From NCBI GenBank assembly GCA_027488855.1, contig JAIYAV010000369.1, forward strand, positions 1-32,317: DNA of 32,317 bases. Reading direction: 5' to 3'. The stretch is from Saprospiraceae bacterium (lineage in GTDB: Bacteria > Bacteroidota > Bacteroidia > Chitinophagales > Saprospiraceae). Shown in pieces: positions 1 to 8,628 of this stretch (position 1 is its first letter; the number at the start of each line of letters is the position of its first letter). The position numbers and the translations under genes are program-made. The notes below the pieces were generated by a model. That model was not told the origin of the DNA and ran no database searches. It saw only the letters and a program-made list of their open reading frames with translations.

Positions 1-1
1 A

Positions 2-112
2 ACGGGATTGAAACAAACCCTGAATGTTTCTGATCTAAAAACTGGCATGTATTTTTTACGAATAAAGATGAATGATCTCGATATCATCGAAAAGGTAGTC
101 GTTATTAGATGA
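2..112 (+). CDS. 3' end of a T9SS-secreted protein (sorting domain), truncated by window start
   Basis: The frame starting at base 2 is open to a TGA at 110-112 and gives about 36 residues. They have the pattern of a type A T9SS C-terminal sorting domain: a hydrophobic stretch ending in a Leu-x-x-Gly-Met-Tyr-Phe-Leu-Arg turn, then a short strand ending Glu-Lys-Val-Val-Val-Ile-Arg. In this family the domain sends the protein through the type IX secretion system to the cell surface and is then removed. The gene starts upstream of the window, so the cargo function is unknown. The assignment rests on this short tail only. Confidence 0.6.
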   Translation, partial: TGLKQTLNVSDLKTGMYFLRIKMNDLDIIEKVVVIR

Positions 113-284
113 TACAATAGTGCAAAAGCGTAGCACGAAATAGGGGTAATTCAAAATGTTGTACAAAGGAAGCTTAGGCAACAAAAAAGCTCATGCTTGA
201 CGGGATTGGCTGGCGAAAATGCCACATTTTGAATTACACCTAATGAATTATTTTCTTTTATCTAACTTTTATAAATGGGCGAAT

Positions 285-986
285 ATGAAGTTTTTAATCC
301 TTTTTTTGTTGGGTAGCCTGATGACACATCCAATCTATCTGCGTGGGCAAAATATTAAGCGCAGCAGTATCAATTTTTATACAGGATTCGCTATAGGCAC
401 ACCGGATAAGCGCTATGATTTTTTATATGGGCAATATCCACTTAACCCTATCCAAACTGTAATTAACAAACTTGGAGAAACTACGCTAGACAATGAGTAC
501 AATGTTGGTTTAGCTTATCGATATCGGATCAATCAAAAGATTGGCATTGGGGCTCAAGTAGGGTATACTTTATTGGTACAAGATTTTTTGCTTCCAGTAC
601 ATCATCGTTTTTTTAGGTTTGACAAGTATGTGTTTTTATGGCGAGATGTCTCTGAATACCACATTTTACAAGTGTCTCCACATGTGGATTTTAGTTTATT
701 GAAGGCAGGGCAATTTTCTGGAGGGATCAATCTGTTCTTTGTTGCCAATATTTCCTTTAAAAAGCATATCAACGATAACAATTTAAGCAGAAACCATCTT
801 GAGTATTTTGCAACCGAATCATATCCGGGGCTTTTTATGAGTTATAGGAGGATAAGGATTGATGCAGGAGTACGAGCTTTACACTTGAAACATCGAGATG
901 GGGCTATTGCTAATAATGGGCTAAACCCTGATTCATACAACCCTTTCAAAGCCAGATTTGCGATTAGTTATAGTATTTGGCAGTAA
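285..986 (+). CDS. Exported hypothetical protein, probable outer-membrane beta-barrel
   Basis: I do not recognise a named family. The frame is open from an ATG at 219, but the ATG at 285 is preferred because it begins directly with a signal peptide (Met-Lys-Phe, a run of Leu/Ile/Phe, then Leu-Arg-Gly-Gln). This gives 233 residues. The mature part has alternating hydrophobic and polar segments rich in Tyr and Phe, with phrases such as NVGLAYRYRINQKIGIGAQVGYTLL, typical of beta strands in small Bacteroidota outer-membrane barrels, and it ends in an aromatic-rich strand (ISYSIWQ). It stands alone between a T9SS tail and a leftward operon. The function is unknown. It could also be a periplasmic beta-rich protein. 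Confidence 0.7.
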   Translation: MKFLILFLLGSLMTHPIYLRGQNIKRSSINFYTGFAIGTPDKRYDFLYGQYPLNPIQTVINKLGETTLDNEYNVGLAYRYRINQKIGIGAQVGYTLLVQDFLLPVHHRFFRFDKYVFLWRDVSEYHILQVSPHVDFSLLKAGQFSGGINLFFVANISFKKHINDNNLSRNHLEYFATESYPGLFMSYRRIRIDAGVRALHLKHRDGAIANNGLNPDSYNPFKARFAISYSIWQ

Positions 987-1022
987 CCTGAAAAAATTAT
1001 TGCGTAGCCTGATTCAGAATAG

Positions 1023-1196
1023 TCTGCCCGGTATCACAAAGTCAGCCCTGCGGCAACCGTAACAGGTTTCGACCCACGATACACTGTTTACGATTTTGTA
1101 TATCGTGAAGTAAGAGTTCGCCGGGGCCAAACCACCAGCAATGCCGTTGACCTAATCGATAACCTGGTCTATTTCTACAGATGCCAATATCCCTAA
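1023..1196 (+). other. Possible decayed coding fragment in the intergenic region
   Basis: The frame from 1023 to the TAA at 1194-1196 is open for 57 codons without a start, and its composition looks protein-like, with a segment reading YTVYDFVYREVRVRRGQ. It lies between two convergent genes. It may be the remnant of a displaced gene end, or chance. No family was recognised. Confidence 0.2.
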
Positions 1197-1213
1197 TCGG
1201 CTCATCCCGATTC

Positions 1214-2776
1214 TTACCTATTGCCCACAAACAGCTTCACCCCCTTCGCCACATTCTGCCCATCCATCGCCGCTGAAATGATTCCACCCGCATACCCCGC
1301 GCCTTCACCACAAGGGAACAAACCTTGCACCCCATCGTGCATATAAGTCTCCGCATTGCGCGGAATCCGAATCGGAGAGCTGGTGCGGCTTTCAGTGCCA
1401 ATCACATTGGCTTCTTCGGTGTAATAACCTTTCATTTTGCGGCCAAAATCCGCTACCCCTTGTTTCAGGCGATTGTAGATGGCCGCAGGGAGCAACTCAT
1501 GTAAGGGTGCGGGCACCAAACCCGGGATGTAAGAAGAGTCCGGTAAGGCACTCGATATTTTTCCTTTGACAAAATCGGTCAAACGTTGCGCTGGCCCTTT
1601 TTGGCTACCATCGCCAAATTTGAACATGGCTTGTTCCACACTGCGTTGGAATTCCAGGCCTGCAAAAACGCCGTGCTGGAGGAAGGGCACCAGGTCTTCC
1701 ATTTCAATGGCGACTACCGTTCCCGAGTTGGCATACGGCGAGTCGCGGCGGGATAGTGACATGCCATTCACCACAATTTCGCCAGGCGCAGTTGCGGCAG
1801 GCACCACCAAGCCACCGGGGCACATGCAGAATGAAAAAACGCCTCGTCCAGCCACCTGAGTCACCAGCTTGTAACTGGCCGCGGGCAAATGTTCGCCCCG
1901 CTCGGGCAGGTGGTATTGGATGCGATCGATGAGTTGCTGGGAATGCTCGATGCGAACGCCCAAGGCAAAGGGCTTGGCCTCAATGGCAATTTGATGGCGG
2001 TGCAGGAGGTAATAAATGTCGCGGGCTGAGTGGCCGGTGGCCAAAATGACGGCCTCGCCCCGGTATTCTTGCTGTTCATTGACCACTACACCCAACATTC
2101 GCCCCTGGTGCAGGATAAAGTCGGTAACATAGCTGTCGAAATGGACTTCCCCACCGTAGTGCTCGATGGTAGCCCGAATGTTCGCCACGATGTTCGGCAG
2201 TTTATTGGAGCCAATATGCGGGTAGGCGTCGATGAGGATTTCTGAAGAGGCGCCGTGTTCCACCAGCAGTTGCATTGCCTTGTCGATGGTGCCACGTTTG
2301 TGGGAGCGGGTGTAGAGTTTGCCATCGGAGTAAGTCCCGGCACCTCCTTCGCCAAAGCAATAATTGGAATGGGGGTTGACTTGTCCAAACTGCTGGATGG
2401 CCCGCAAATCCCGGCGGCGGGTGCGCACATCGGTGCCCCGGTCGAGCACGATGGGTTTCAAACCTTGCTCAATCAGCTCCATTGCTGCAAAGTATCCCGC
2501 TGGGCCTGCGCCAACGATGATCACAGCGGGGCGATCAGCAACCGATTTGAGCTGGGCCAGGATGGCTGGCTCGGCCTCATACGCTTCACCTACATAAACG
2601 GCTACGCGCAGCAAAAAAATGGGCTGGCTGCTCCGGGCATCTACCGAGCGGCGTAGCACGCGTAAGTCCTGGATTTGATCTTCCCGCAAATTTAATTTAC
2701 TGGCTGCCTTGCGCCGGATGGCCGTTTCGTCTTTGGCTTCGGCGGGCAGCAGTTTTATATCGAGTTCGTGGAGCAT
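1214..2776 (-). CDS. FAD-dependent dehydrogenase, COG2509-type
   Basis: This 520-residue protein has an N-terminal domain of about 80 residues, then a Rossmann FAD-binding motif, Gly-Ala-Gly-Pro-Ala-Gly at 89-94, followed by a Phe-Gly-Glu-Gly-Gly-Ala-Gly-Thr-Tyr-Ser-Asp-Gly-Lys block near 141-153 that is characteristic of the uncharacterised FAD-dependent dehydrogenase family COG2509. A second glycine-rich flavin motif lies near the C-terminus (FPCGEGAGYAGGI). It is predicted to be a cytoplasmic flavoprotein oxidoreductase of unknown substrate. It is the last gene of a leftward run after kdsA and a small exported protein, 40 bases downstream of the latter. The start ATG at 2776 gives the full N-terminal domain. 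Family assignment is firm; the reaction is not known. Confidence 0.9.
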   Translation of the reverse strand: MLHELDIKLLPAEAKDETAIRRKAASKLNLREDQIQDLRVLRRSVDARSSQPIFLLRVAVYVGEAYEAEPAILAQLKSVADRPAVIIVGAGPAGYFAAMELIEQGLKPIVLDRGTDVRTRRRDLRAIQQFGQVNPHSNYCFGEGGAGTYSDGKLYTRSHKRGTIDKAMQLLVEHGASSEILIDAYPHIGSNKLPNIVANIRATIEHYGGEVHFDSYVTDFILHQGRMLGVVVNEQQEYRGEAVILATGHSARDIYYLLHRHQIAIEAKPFALGVRIEHSQQLIDRIQYHLPERGEHLPAASYKLVTQVAGRGVFSFCMCPGGLVVPAATAPGEIVVNGMSLSRRDSPYANSGTVVAIEMEDLVPFLQHGVFAGLEFQRSVEQAMFKFGDGSQKGPAQRLTDFVKGKISSALPDSSYIPGLVPAPLHELLPAAIYNRLKQGVADFGRKMKGYYTEEANVIGTESRTSSPIRIPRNAETYMHDGVQGLFPCGEGAGYAGGIISAAMDGQNVAKGVKLFVGNR

Positions 2777-2816
2777 TTTTTAATCATTGGGGCAACCACG
2801 TAGGGTTGCCCATACA

Positions 2817-3242
2817 TTACGGCGTTTTTTTTCGGGTCCATTCCCCTTTGGGGCCCAAAACAAAATCTTCAGGCACAAAAATATTGACACTTATCTCTTC
2901 GGGAATCTGACCACTGGTGAGGGTGTTTAATTCTCCTCGATGGCGCAAGTCAAACTTGACGTGCAAACGATCTAGCGATTTAAAGGGGTCCAAACGATAC
3001 CGTCCTTGTTCGATCAAGCCCTTGAGTACACTATCGGTGCTGTTTTCCTTGTGGATCACAAAAATTTCCAACATGATCGAATTACTGGGCCAGGTTTGCA
3101 CTTTGAGCGAATCATAAAATTCAAAAGTGAGGGTTTGGATGCTATCCGACACCTCAATCACTTCGTGAATGGTGCGCTTGATCTGGGCGTGGATCAGCAG
3201 CGGCAACGCAAAAAGAACACAGGCTAGCAGCAATTTTTTCAT
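2817..3242 (-). CDS. Small exported protein, unknown function
   Basis: This 141-residue protein has a clear signal peptide (Met-Lys-Lys, a Leu/Ala-rich core, cleavage near His-Ala-Gln at residues 18-20). The remainder alternates short strands and contains Ser-Asp-Ser-Ile and a Leu-Lys-Val-Gln-Thr-Trp segment. That is loosely reminiscent of the Bacteroidota adhesin-like beta-helical proteins of the DUF4097 kind, but the match is weak. It is encoded 6 bases after kdsA and so almost certainly shares its transcript. Its role is unknown; its position hints at an envelope function alongside lipopolysaccharide precursor synthesis, which is inference only. Confidence 0.75.
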   Translation of the reverse strand: MKKLLLACVLFALPLLIHAQIKRTIHEVIEVSDSIQTLTFEFYDSLKVQTWPSNSIMLEIFVIHKENSTDSVLKGLIEQGRYRLDPFKSLDRLHVKFDLRHRGELNTLTSGQIPEEISVNIFVPEDFVLGPKGEWTRKKTP

Positions 3243-3248
3243 AAGCTC

Positions 3249-4061
3249 TTATTGTATTGATTTGCGGATTTTCACCAATTTTTCCAACATCGCTTCCAAT
3301 CGTTCCAAAGGTAACATATTTGCCGCATCGGATTTGGCTTCAGACGGGCGCGGATGGGTTTCGAGAAACAAACCATCTACCCCTACAGCAATGGCCGCTT
3401 TGGCGACTGTTTCGATGAGGGCGGGTCGGCCACCCGTTACACCACTGTCTTGATTGGGTTGTTGGAGTGAGTGAGTACAATCCAAAACGACGGGCACCCC
3501 AAAAGATTGCATCACGGGCAAGCCACGGTAATCGATCACCAAATCCTGGTACCCAAAGGTTACGCCGCGTTCGGTGAGGATGATTTTTTCGTTGCCCGAT
3601 TGCCGAATTTTATCCACCGCGTACTTCATGGCTTCGGCGCTCATGAACTGCCCTTTTTTGACGTTGACCACCTTGCCGGTGTCAGCTGCGGCGACCAAAA
3701 GACTGGTTTGGCGGCATAAAAAGGCCGGGATTTGCAGCACATCGACGTATTGTGCAGCCAGTGCCGCTTCTTCGTCGGTGTGAATATCGGTGATAGTAGG
3801 AATGCCGTAGTGTTGGCCTACTTTTTTCAACACCTCCAATGCCTGTTCATCACCAATCCCGGTAAAGGAGTCGAGGCGCGAACGATTGGCTTTGCGGTAA
3901 GAGCCTTTAAAGATGTAGGGAATTTGAAATTGGGTACACAGTTGGTGTACTTTGTCGGCAATTTCAAAAGCGATGTCTTCGCCCTCGATGGCACAAGGGC
4001 CAGCAATGAGGAAAAAGTTTCCACTGTCCAGATGCTTAAGATTGGGTATTTTGTCCAGCAT
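3249..4061 (-). CDS. kdsA: 3-deoxy-8-phosphooctulonate (KDO-8-P) synthase
   Basis: This 270-residue enzyme condenses arabinose-5-phosphate with phosphoenolpyruvate to give KDO-8-phosphate, the precursor of the KDO sugar of lipopolysaccharide, in the cytoplasm. The family motifs are all visible: GPCAIE at 21-26, FKGSYRKANRS at 51-61, TDIHTDEEA at 91-99, QIPAFLCRQT at 110-119, KKGQF at 135-139 and DCTHSLQQP at 194-202. Cys23, His197, Glu234 and Asp245 sit where the metal ligands lie in metal-dependent enzymes such as the Aquifex one, so this should be the metal-dependent class; the metal-independent class has Asn at the Cys position. It heads a three-gene leftward operon and is divergent from the metallophosphoesterase, separated by 105 bases. 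Confidence 0.97.
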   Translation of the reverse strand: MLDKIPNLKHLDSGNFFLIAGPCAIEGEDIAFEIADKVHQLCTQFQIPYIFKGSYRKANRSRLDSFTGIGDEQALEVLKKVGQHYGIPTITDIHTDEEAALAAQYVDVLQIPAFLCRQTSLLVAAADTGKVVNVKKGQFMSAEAMKYAVDKIRQSGNEKIILTERGVTFGYQDLVIDYRGLPVMQSFGVPVVLDCTHSLQQPNQDSGVTGGRPALIETVAKAAIAVGVDGLFLETHPRPSEAKSDAANMLPLERLEAMLEKLVKIRKSIQ

Positions 4062-4166
4062 ATTTGATTTATGGTCTAAGAAAACGCAAATTTACACGCA
4101 AAATTAATCCCTTTGTCCTATTGTAGTGTTAAACGAGTGTTCAATACCCGTTCATAATTAAGCAAA

Positions 4167-5393
4167 ATGCGATTCACCATCTTCATCCTTGTTTTATTGG
4201 TCATCGACTTTTATAGTTTTCAAGCGGTTAAGCTGATTACGCAAGACTGGTCGATGTTGGCAAAAAATATTGCTTATGGCTTCTTTTGGGGCCTTACAGC
4301 GTTCAGCGTATTTTACCTGCTGGCCCATTACTGGGGCTGGGCGGATGGCTGGAGCAAAAATATGGAGACCTACTCTCGGACTGTGGTTTTTATCATCTAC
4401 ATTTCCAAATTTATGATTTTGCCCATGTTGCTCATCGATGACTTGCGTCGCCTGACGATTTGGGTCGCTCAACGGGTGAACGGGAATCCTAATTTTGACA
4501 TTGGTCGCTCCAAGTTTTTGAGTAAAATGGGCGTGTTTTTGGGCGCGATCCCTTTTTTCACCCTGTCTTACGGCATCCTCCGCAATCCCTATCGGTACAA
4601 GTTGTTCCAGCAAACGATTGGCATCAAAGGTTTGTCGCCTAAACTGGCTGGTTTAAAAATTGTACAAATTTCGGACATCCACTCCGGGAGTTTCACCTTT
4701 AAAGACCCGGTGAAAAACGCGATCGACATCATCAATGCCCAAAAGCCCGATCTGGTCTTTTTTACCGGCGACTTGGTCAACGACCACGCGGATGAAATGG
4801 CGGATTACATGGATGTTTTTGACAAAATTGAGGCCAAGTATGGAGTGTATTCGGTTTTGGGCAACCACGATTACGGCGACTACCACAAGTGGAAAAATGA
4901 GGAAGAAAAGGAGGCCAACTTGGAAAACCTCAAAGGCATTCACAAAAAACTGGGTTGGAATTTGTTGATGAACGAGCACCGCATCCTCGACATCAATGAT
5001 GAAAAAATAGCCGTCATTGGGGTGGAAAACTATTCGGCTTTGCCCCAATTTCCCAAAATGGGCCGTTTGGCGGATGCACATCAGGGATCGGATGGGGTCA
5101 ATGTCAAACTTTTGCTTTCACACGACCCTTCGCATTGGGATGTTCAGATTGTACCAGAATTTAAGGACATTCACGTTACTTTTTCGGGACACACCCACGG
5201 GTTTCAGTTTGGGGTAGAAATTCCCGGTTGGATCAGATGGAGCCCCGCTCAATTCATGTACAAACAATGGGCGGGCCTGTATCAGCAGGGTGAGCAGTTT
5301 TTATACGTCAATCGCGGCTTGGGCTTTTTGGGGTATCCTGGTCGGGTGGGCATTTTGCCGGAAGTGACGCTAATTGATTTACAACCCGCTTAA
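4167..5393 (+). CDS. Membrane-anchored calcineurin-like metallophosphoesterase
   Basis: This 408-residue protein has an N-terminal membrane part with about four hydrophobic segments (roughly 3-20, 32-56, 72-91 and 120-137), followed by a metallophosphoesterase domain. The metal-binding motifs are complete: DIHSG (Asp170, His172), TGDLVND (Asp202), LGNHDYG (Asn233, His234), SHDP (His319) and SGHTHG (His342, His344). Proteins of this layout are common in Bacteroidota and related to the YaeI/YkuE group, whose known members act on lipid or nucleotide phosphoesters; the substrate here cannot be read. It is followed by lepB 111 bases downstream on the same strand. Confidence 0.93.
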   Translation: MRFTIFILVLLVIDFYSFQAVKLITQDWSMLAKNIAYGFFWGLTAFSVFYLLAHYWGWADGWSKNMETYSRTVVFIIYISKFMILPMLLIDDLRRLTIWVAQRVNGNPNFDIGRSKFLSKMGVFLGAIPFFTLSYGILRNPYRYKLFQQTIGIKGLSPKLAGLKIVQISDIHSGSFTFKDPVKNAIDIINAQKPDLVFFTGDLVNDHADEMADYMDVFDKIEAKYGVYSVLGNHDYGDYHKWKNEEEKEANLENLKGIHKKLGWNLLMNEHRILDINDEKIAVIGVENYSALPQFPKMGRLADAHQGSDGVNVKLLLSHDPSHWDVQIVPEFKDIHVTFSGHTHGFQFGVEIPGWIRWSPAQFMYKQWAGLYQQGEQFLYVNRGLGFLGYPGRVGILPEVTLIDLQPA

Positions 5394-5504
5394 TATTTGT
5401 TTCAAGACTGTAATTTTCAATAAGGTTTCGCTACTAACCTCGAAAGCCTTATATTTGGGCGTTCTCCAAAAAGAGCACCATCATTCACACAAATTACGCA
5501 CCGC

Positions 5505-7100
5505 ATGATCCTGTTTTTTGTATTGAGTTACGTATTGTTGAGTGTAAGTTTATACTTCATTTTTCAAAAATGTGGAGAAGCAGCCTGGAAAGGCCTGGTT
5601 CCTGGATACAACTTTGTTGTTTGGTGTAAACTGGTGGGGCGCAAAGCCACCCACGCCATTTTTCTTTTGTTCCCAATCGTCAACATCTTCATCTATGCTG
5701 GCTTGGCGGTGGATATGGCGCGTTCTTTTGGTAAACTCAAATTTTACCACAGTTTCCTGGCCGTATTGTTTGCCCCCTTTTATTTCCTGTACCTGGGCAC
5801 CAATAAAACGGACAAATACGAAGGCCCAATTTTGCCCAAGGAGCGGGAATACCGCCATAAATTGCACGAATCGCGTACCAATGAGCGGCAGCACAAAAAA
5901 CTAGTCTCCGAAAATCCTTACCAAAAATCGGGCATTCGCGAATGGGCTGAGGCCATCATTTTTGCCGTTTTTGCGGCAGCTTTTATTCGGATGTTTTTGA
6001 TCGAAGCTTACGTGATTCCAACCTCTTCGATGGAAGGTTCGATGATGGTAGGCGACTTTTTGTTTGTGAGCAAACCCAGCTACGGCCTACGGATGCCGCA
6101 AACGGTGGCCATGGTGCCATTGTTGCACAACCGCATCCCGATCCTCAATACCGAATCTTACCTGGAAAAACCCAAGCTCAAATACAACAGACTGAGGGCA
6201 TTTGAAAGCATCGACCACAATGATCCGGTCGTATTCAACTACCCAGAAGGGGATAGTGTGTATATTTTTCCCAATCGCACCTGGAGTGTTTACGATGCGC
6301 GGCGAGGAAGTATTCCACCAGAACCCAGCTCTATGATCAGCATCGGGCAAGCGCCTTTGGTGACCCGCCCAATGGACAAAATGGACCACTACATCAAACG
6401 TTGTATTGGTTTGCCCGGGGATTCCTTGCAAATCCGCAATCGCCAAGTCTACATCAACGGGAAGCCCGGTGCCAACCCGAAGTTCTTGCAGTACATGTAT
6501 CAGGTGTACAACCCTTCGGGAGCAGGCATCAACACCCAGCAGTTCAGCGATTGGGGCATTTCAACGGAGGATCAACTCCAAGGAGTCAGCGGCGGCAGTG
6601 CCAACATGATGCTGATTCTGAACAATGAACAAAAGAACAAGCTCAAGGCGATGGATAAAAACATCGTGATTGAGCACGTCGATATGAGTCGGACTCAAAG
6701 CCGGTTGTTTCCTTACGATACCGCCCATTTTGGCCGCTGGGATCTGGACAACTTTGGCCCGATTTACATTCCGAAAAAAGGTGCAACCATTGCCCTCAAC
6801 GCCGAATCCATTGCCCTGTACCGCCGGGTGATTGGCAAATACGAAGGCAACGATTTTGCGGAGCGCAATGGCAAGTTCTACGTCAATGGCAAAGAGGCCA
6901 AGACCTATACCTTCAAGCAGAATTATTACTGGATGATGGGGGACAACCGCCACAATTCCGAAGATTCACGCTACTGGGGCTTTGTTCCTGAAGACCATGT
7001 GGTGGGGAAACCGCTGTTGATTTGGTTCTCGCTGAAGGAAGGAAGCCTGGCGAAGGGGATCAACTGGCGGAGGATCTTTATGTCGGCGGGGAATCGGTAG
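5505..7100 (+). CDS. lepB: Signal peptidase I with N-terminal membrane extension and long insertion
   Basis: This is the S26-family serine/lysine signal peptidase that removes signal peptides at the outer face of the inner membrane. The 531 residues are far more than the 324 of E. coli LepB. Residues 1-100 form an extra domain with about three membrane segments, resembling the DUF5684-type region. A membrane segment at about 149-165 precedes the catalytic domain. The catalytic Ser is in TSSMEGSM (Ser175) and the general-base Lys is in YIKRCIGLPGD (Lys298). The closing box GDNRHNSEDSRYWGF is at about 479-493. Between the Lys box and the closing box is an insertion of roughly 130 residues, typical of Bacteroidota. 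A strong terminator follows at 7126-7161. Confidence 0.95.
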   Translation: MILFFVLSYVLLSVSLYFIFQKCGEAAWKGLVPGYNFVVWCKLVGRKATHAIFLLFPIVNIFIYAGLAVDMARSFGKLKFYHSFLAVLFAPFYFLYLGTNKTDKYEGPILPKEREYRHKLHESRTNERQHKKLVSENPYQKSGIREWAEAIIFAVFAAAFIRMFLIEAYVIPTSSMEGSMMVGDFLFVSKPSYGLRMPQTVAMVPLLHNRIPILNTESYLEKPKLKYNRLRAFESIDHNDPVVFNYPEGDSVYIFPNRTWSVYDARRGSIPPEPSSMISIGQAPLVTRPMDKMDHYIKRCIGLPGDSLQIRNRQVYINGKPGANPKFLQYMYQVYNPSGAGINTQQFSDWGISTEDQLQGVSGGSANMMLILNNEQKNKLKAMDKNIVIEHVDMSRTQSRLFPYDTAHFGRWDLDNFGPIYIPKKGATIALNAESIALYRRVIGKYEGNDFAERNGKFYVNGKEAKTYTFKQNYYWMMGDNRHNSEDSRYWGFVPEDHVVGKPLLIWFSLKEGSLAKGINWRRIFMSAGNR

Positions 7101-7125
7101 AATAATCAAAATTTCTTGTCCTATA

Positions 7126-7161
7126 AAGAAGGCGATGTTGCGTGTGCAATATCGCCTTCTT
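7126..7161 (+). terminator. Rho-independent terminator after lepB
   Basis: A 16-base-pair stem (7126-7141 with 7146-7161) has one G-T wobble and a four-base GTGT loop. The A-rich left foot and T-rich right foot make it able to work in both directions. It isolates lepB from the RloA/RloB-like operon. Confidence 0.85.
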
Positions 7162-7213
7162 CGTTTATTCACTTGTTTCTAAAATCGAAATAGTCGTTCT
7201 AAATAATCATTTA

Positions 7214-7245
7214 TTTGTAGTTTTAAAATTAAAATCTTATTTTTA
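7214..7245 (+). promoter_or_regulatory. Predicted Bacteroidota-type promoter of the AAA/RloB operon
   Basis: TTTG at 7214-7217 is followed after 20 bases by TATTTTTA at 7238-7245. This fits the Bacteroidota consensus of TTTG, 19-21 bases, then TAnnTTTG, except for the last base. It lies just upstream of the ATG at 7267. Confidence 0.45.
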
Positions 7246-7262
7246 TGACGAAAAAATCGTCA
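7246..7262. promoter_or_regulatory. Small palindrome between promoter and start codon (possible operator)
   Basis: TGACGA, five A residues, then TCGTCA form a perfect 6-5-6 inverted repeat that ends four bases before the ATG at 7267. The position, right after the predicted -7 box, would suit a repressor operator or a hairpin over the translation start. No regulator is encoded next to it. Confidence 0.35.
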
Positions 7263-7266
7263 CAAC

Positions 7267-8628
7267 ATGCTCATTCGGCTAACAATTGGAAATCTCTATT
7301 CTTTTTTTTCTCCCACGGAATTTAACATGTTAGTAGGTGATGTGCGGAGGCACCCACACCATGTCCATAAATTAGGGAAAGTAGATACTGTTCGTACTGC
7401 TGCTTTGTATGGAGCCAATGGGGCGGGTAAATCTAACCTCATTAAAGCCTTAAGCCTACTGCAAGAAGCAGCCATTTCAGAGAAGATACCTAATTCCAAA
7501 ATTAGCCCATTTAAACTGGCCCAAAATTCGGAGCTCCCTTTTTCCCAAATTGAAGTCGAAGTTTTTTTGAATCGAAAGTATTATCTCTATGGTCTTGCCC
7601 TTACCCCCAATCGTGTTGCGGAAGAGTGGCTTTATGAATCTGGTTTAGGCGTAAAGCCGGATACTTTAATTTATGAGCGAAAAACAAACCACAATGGTGA
7701 GACCAAAATCACCTTTGCCTCAAAATATGAACAAAATACAAAAGCCAAAATACGTAGAGAGTTGTATGAAAATGAAATTTTAAGAAATCACATCACTTTG
7801 CTATGGCAACTCAATCAAGCCAAAGAGCCTATCATGGAAGAGGCGAAATTCGTTTTTAATTGGCTTGAAAACAATCTTTTAGTCATTCATGCAGATGAGT
7901 CGCCAGAAGGCACATTAGATGGCTTAATAAACGATGAGAAGTTTCAAGATTTTTGCCGCGAATTTTCCAATTCATTTGACACAGGGATAACTGACTTGGT
8001 GGTACAGACCGAAAAATACAAAGAAAGTGATTTGAGCCATGATGCTCATTTATCTGAGGATATATTGGCTGATCTAGAAATAGGAGAAAAAAATGTGCCT
8101 CTACAATTTGATAATGGTACTCCTGCTCTAGTAGCGTTAGAGAATGGTGAATTAATCCTAAAAAAATTAGCAGCTCATCATCAAACCAAGAACGGAGAAA
8201 AAGTACTTTTTGAGTTTCATGAGGAGTCTGATGGCACGAAGAAATTGACCGAGTTTTTAGTGCTTTTTTACCAATTAAAAACTCAACCCAATACGATATT
8301 CATTGATGAAATTGAACGCTCAATCCATCCAATGCTGATACAGACCATCTTGGAAAAATTATCGAACGAAAAAGAGATTAAAGGTCAATTGTTGTTTACC
8401 ACTCATGCTGCGGGGCTATTGGATTTAAGTTTATTTCGGCAGGATGAAATTTGGTTTGCAGAAAAGGATGAAATAGGGGCTACCAAACTCTATCCTCTGA
8501 GCGATTTTGCCATTCGGGCAGATTTGGATATTGAAAAAGGTTATTTACTTGGCCGTTTCGGTGCGGTACCAGCCCTGCATGATTTGAAAAAACTGAACTT
8601 GGAAAAATTCGAATATGCCAAAAACTGA
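7267..8628 (+). CDS. AAA family ATPase (AAA15/RloA-like), putative anti-phage sensor
   Basis: This 453-residue protein is an ABC/SMC-like ATPase of the COG1106 kind. Walker A is GANGAGKS at 49-56, a signature-like ESDGTKKL lies near 318-325, Walker B is TIFIDEIERSIHP (Asp347, Glu348), and a switch His follows in LFTTHAAG. The middle part is helical and charged, as in the insert arms of this family. It overlaps the next gene by 14 bases, so the two are translationally coupled. The pair matches the architecture of RloA/RloB and of AbiL-type abortive infection, and parallels PARIS (ATPase plus TOPRIM effector). By analogy it would sense a phage trigger and hold or release its partner; that is inference. 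Confidence 0.85.
   Translation: MLIRLTIGNLYSFFSPTEFNMLVGDVRRHPHHVHKLGKVDTVRTAALYGANGAGKSNLIKALSLLQEAAISEKIPNSKISPFKLAQNSELPFSQIEVEVFLNRKYYLYGLALTPNRVAEEWLYESGLGVKPDTLIYERKTNHNGETKITFASKYEQNTKAKIRRELYENEILRNHITLLWQLNQAKEPIMEEAKFVFNWLENNLLVIHADESPEGTLDGLINDEKFQDFCREFSNSFDTGITDLVVQTEKYKESDLSHDAHLSEDILADLEIGEKNVPLQFDNGTPALVALENGELILKKLAAHHQTKNGEKVLFEFHEESDGTKKLTEFLVLFYQLKTQPNTIFIDEIERSIHPMLIQTILEKLSNEKEIKGQLLFTTHAAGLLDLSLFRQDEIWFAEKDEIGATKLYPLSDFAIRADLDIEKGYLLGRFGAVPALHDLKKLNLEKFEYAKN

Noticed and set aside
1566-2656. Several plus-strand and minus-strand ORFs of 70-133 codons
   Set aside because: They are shadows of the FAD-dependent dehydrogenase gene in other frames and show no domain pattern.
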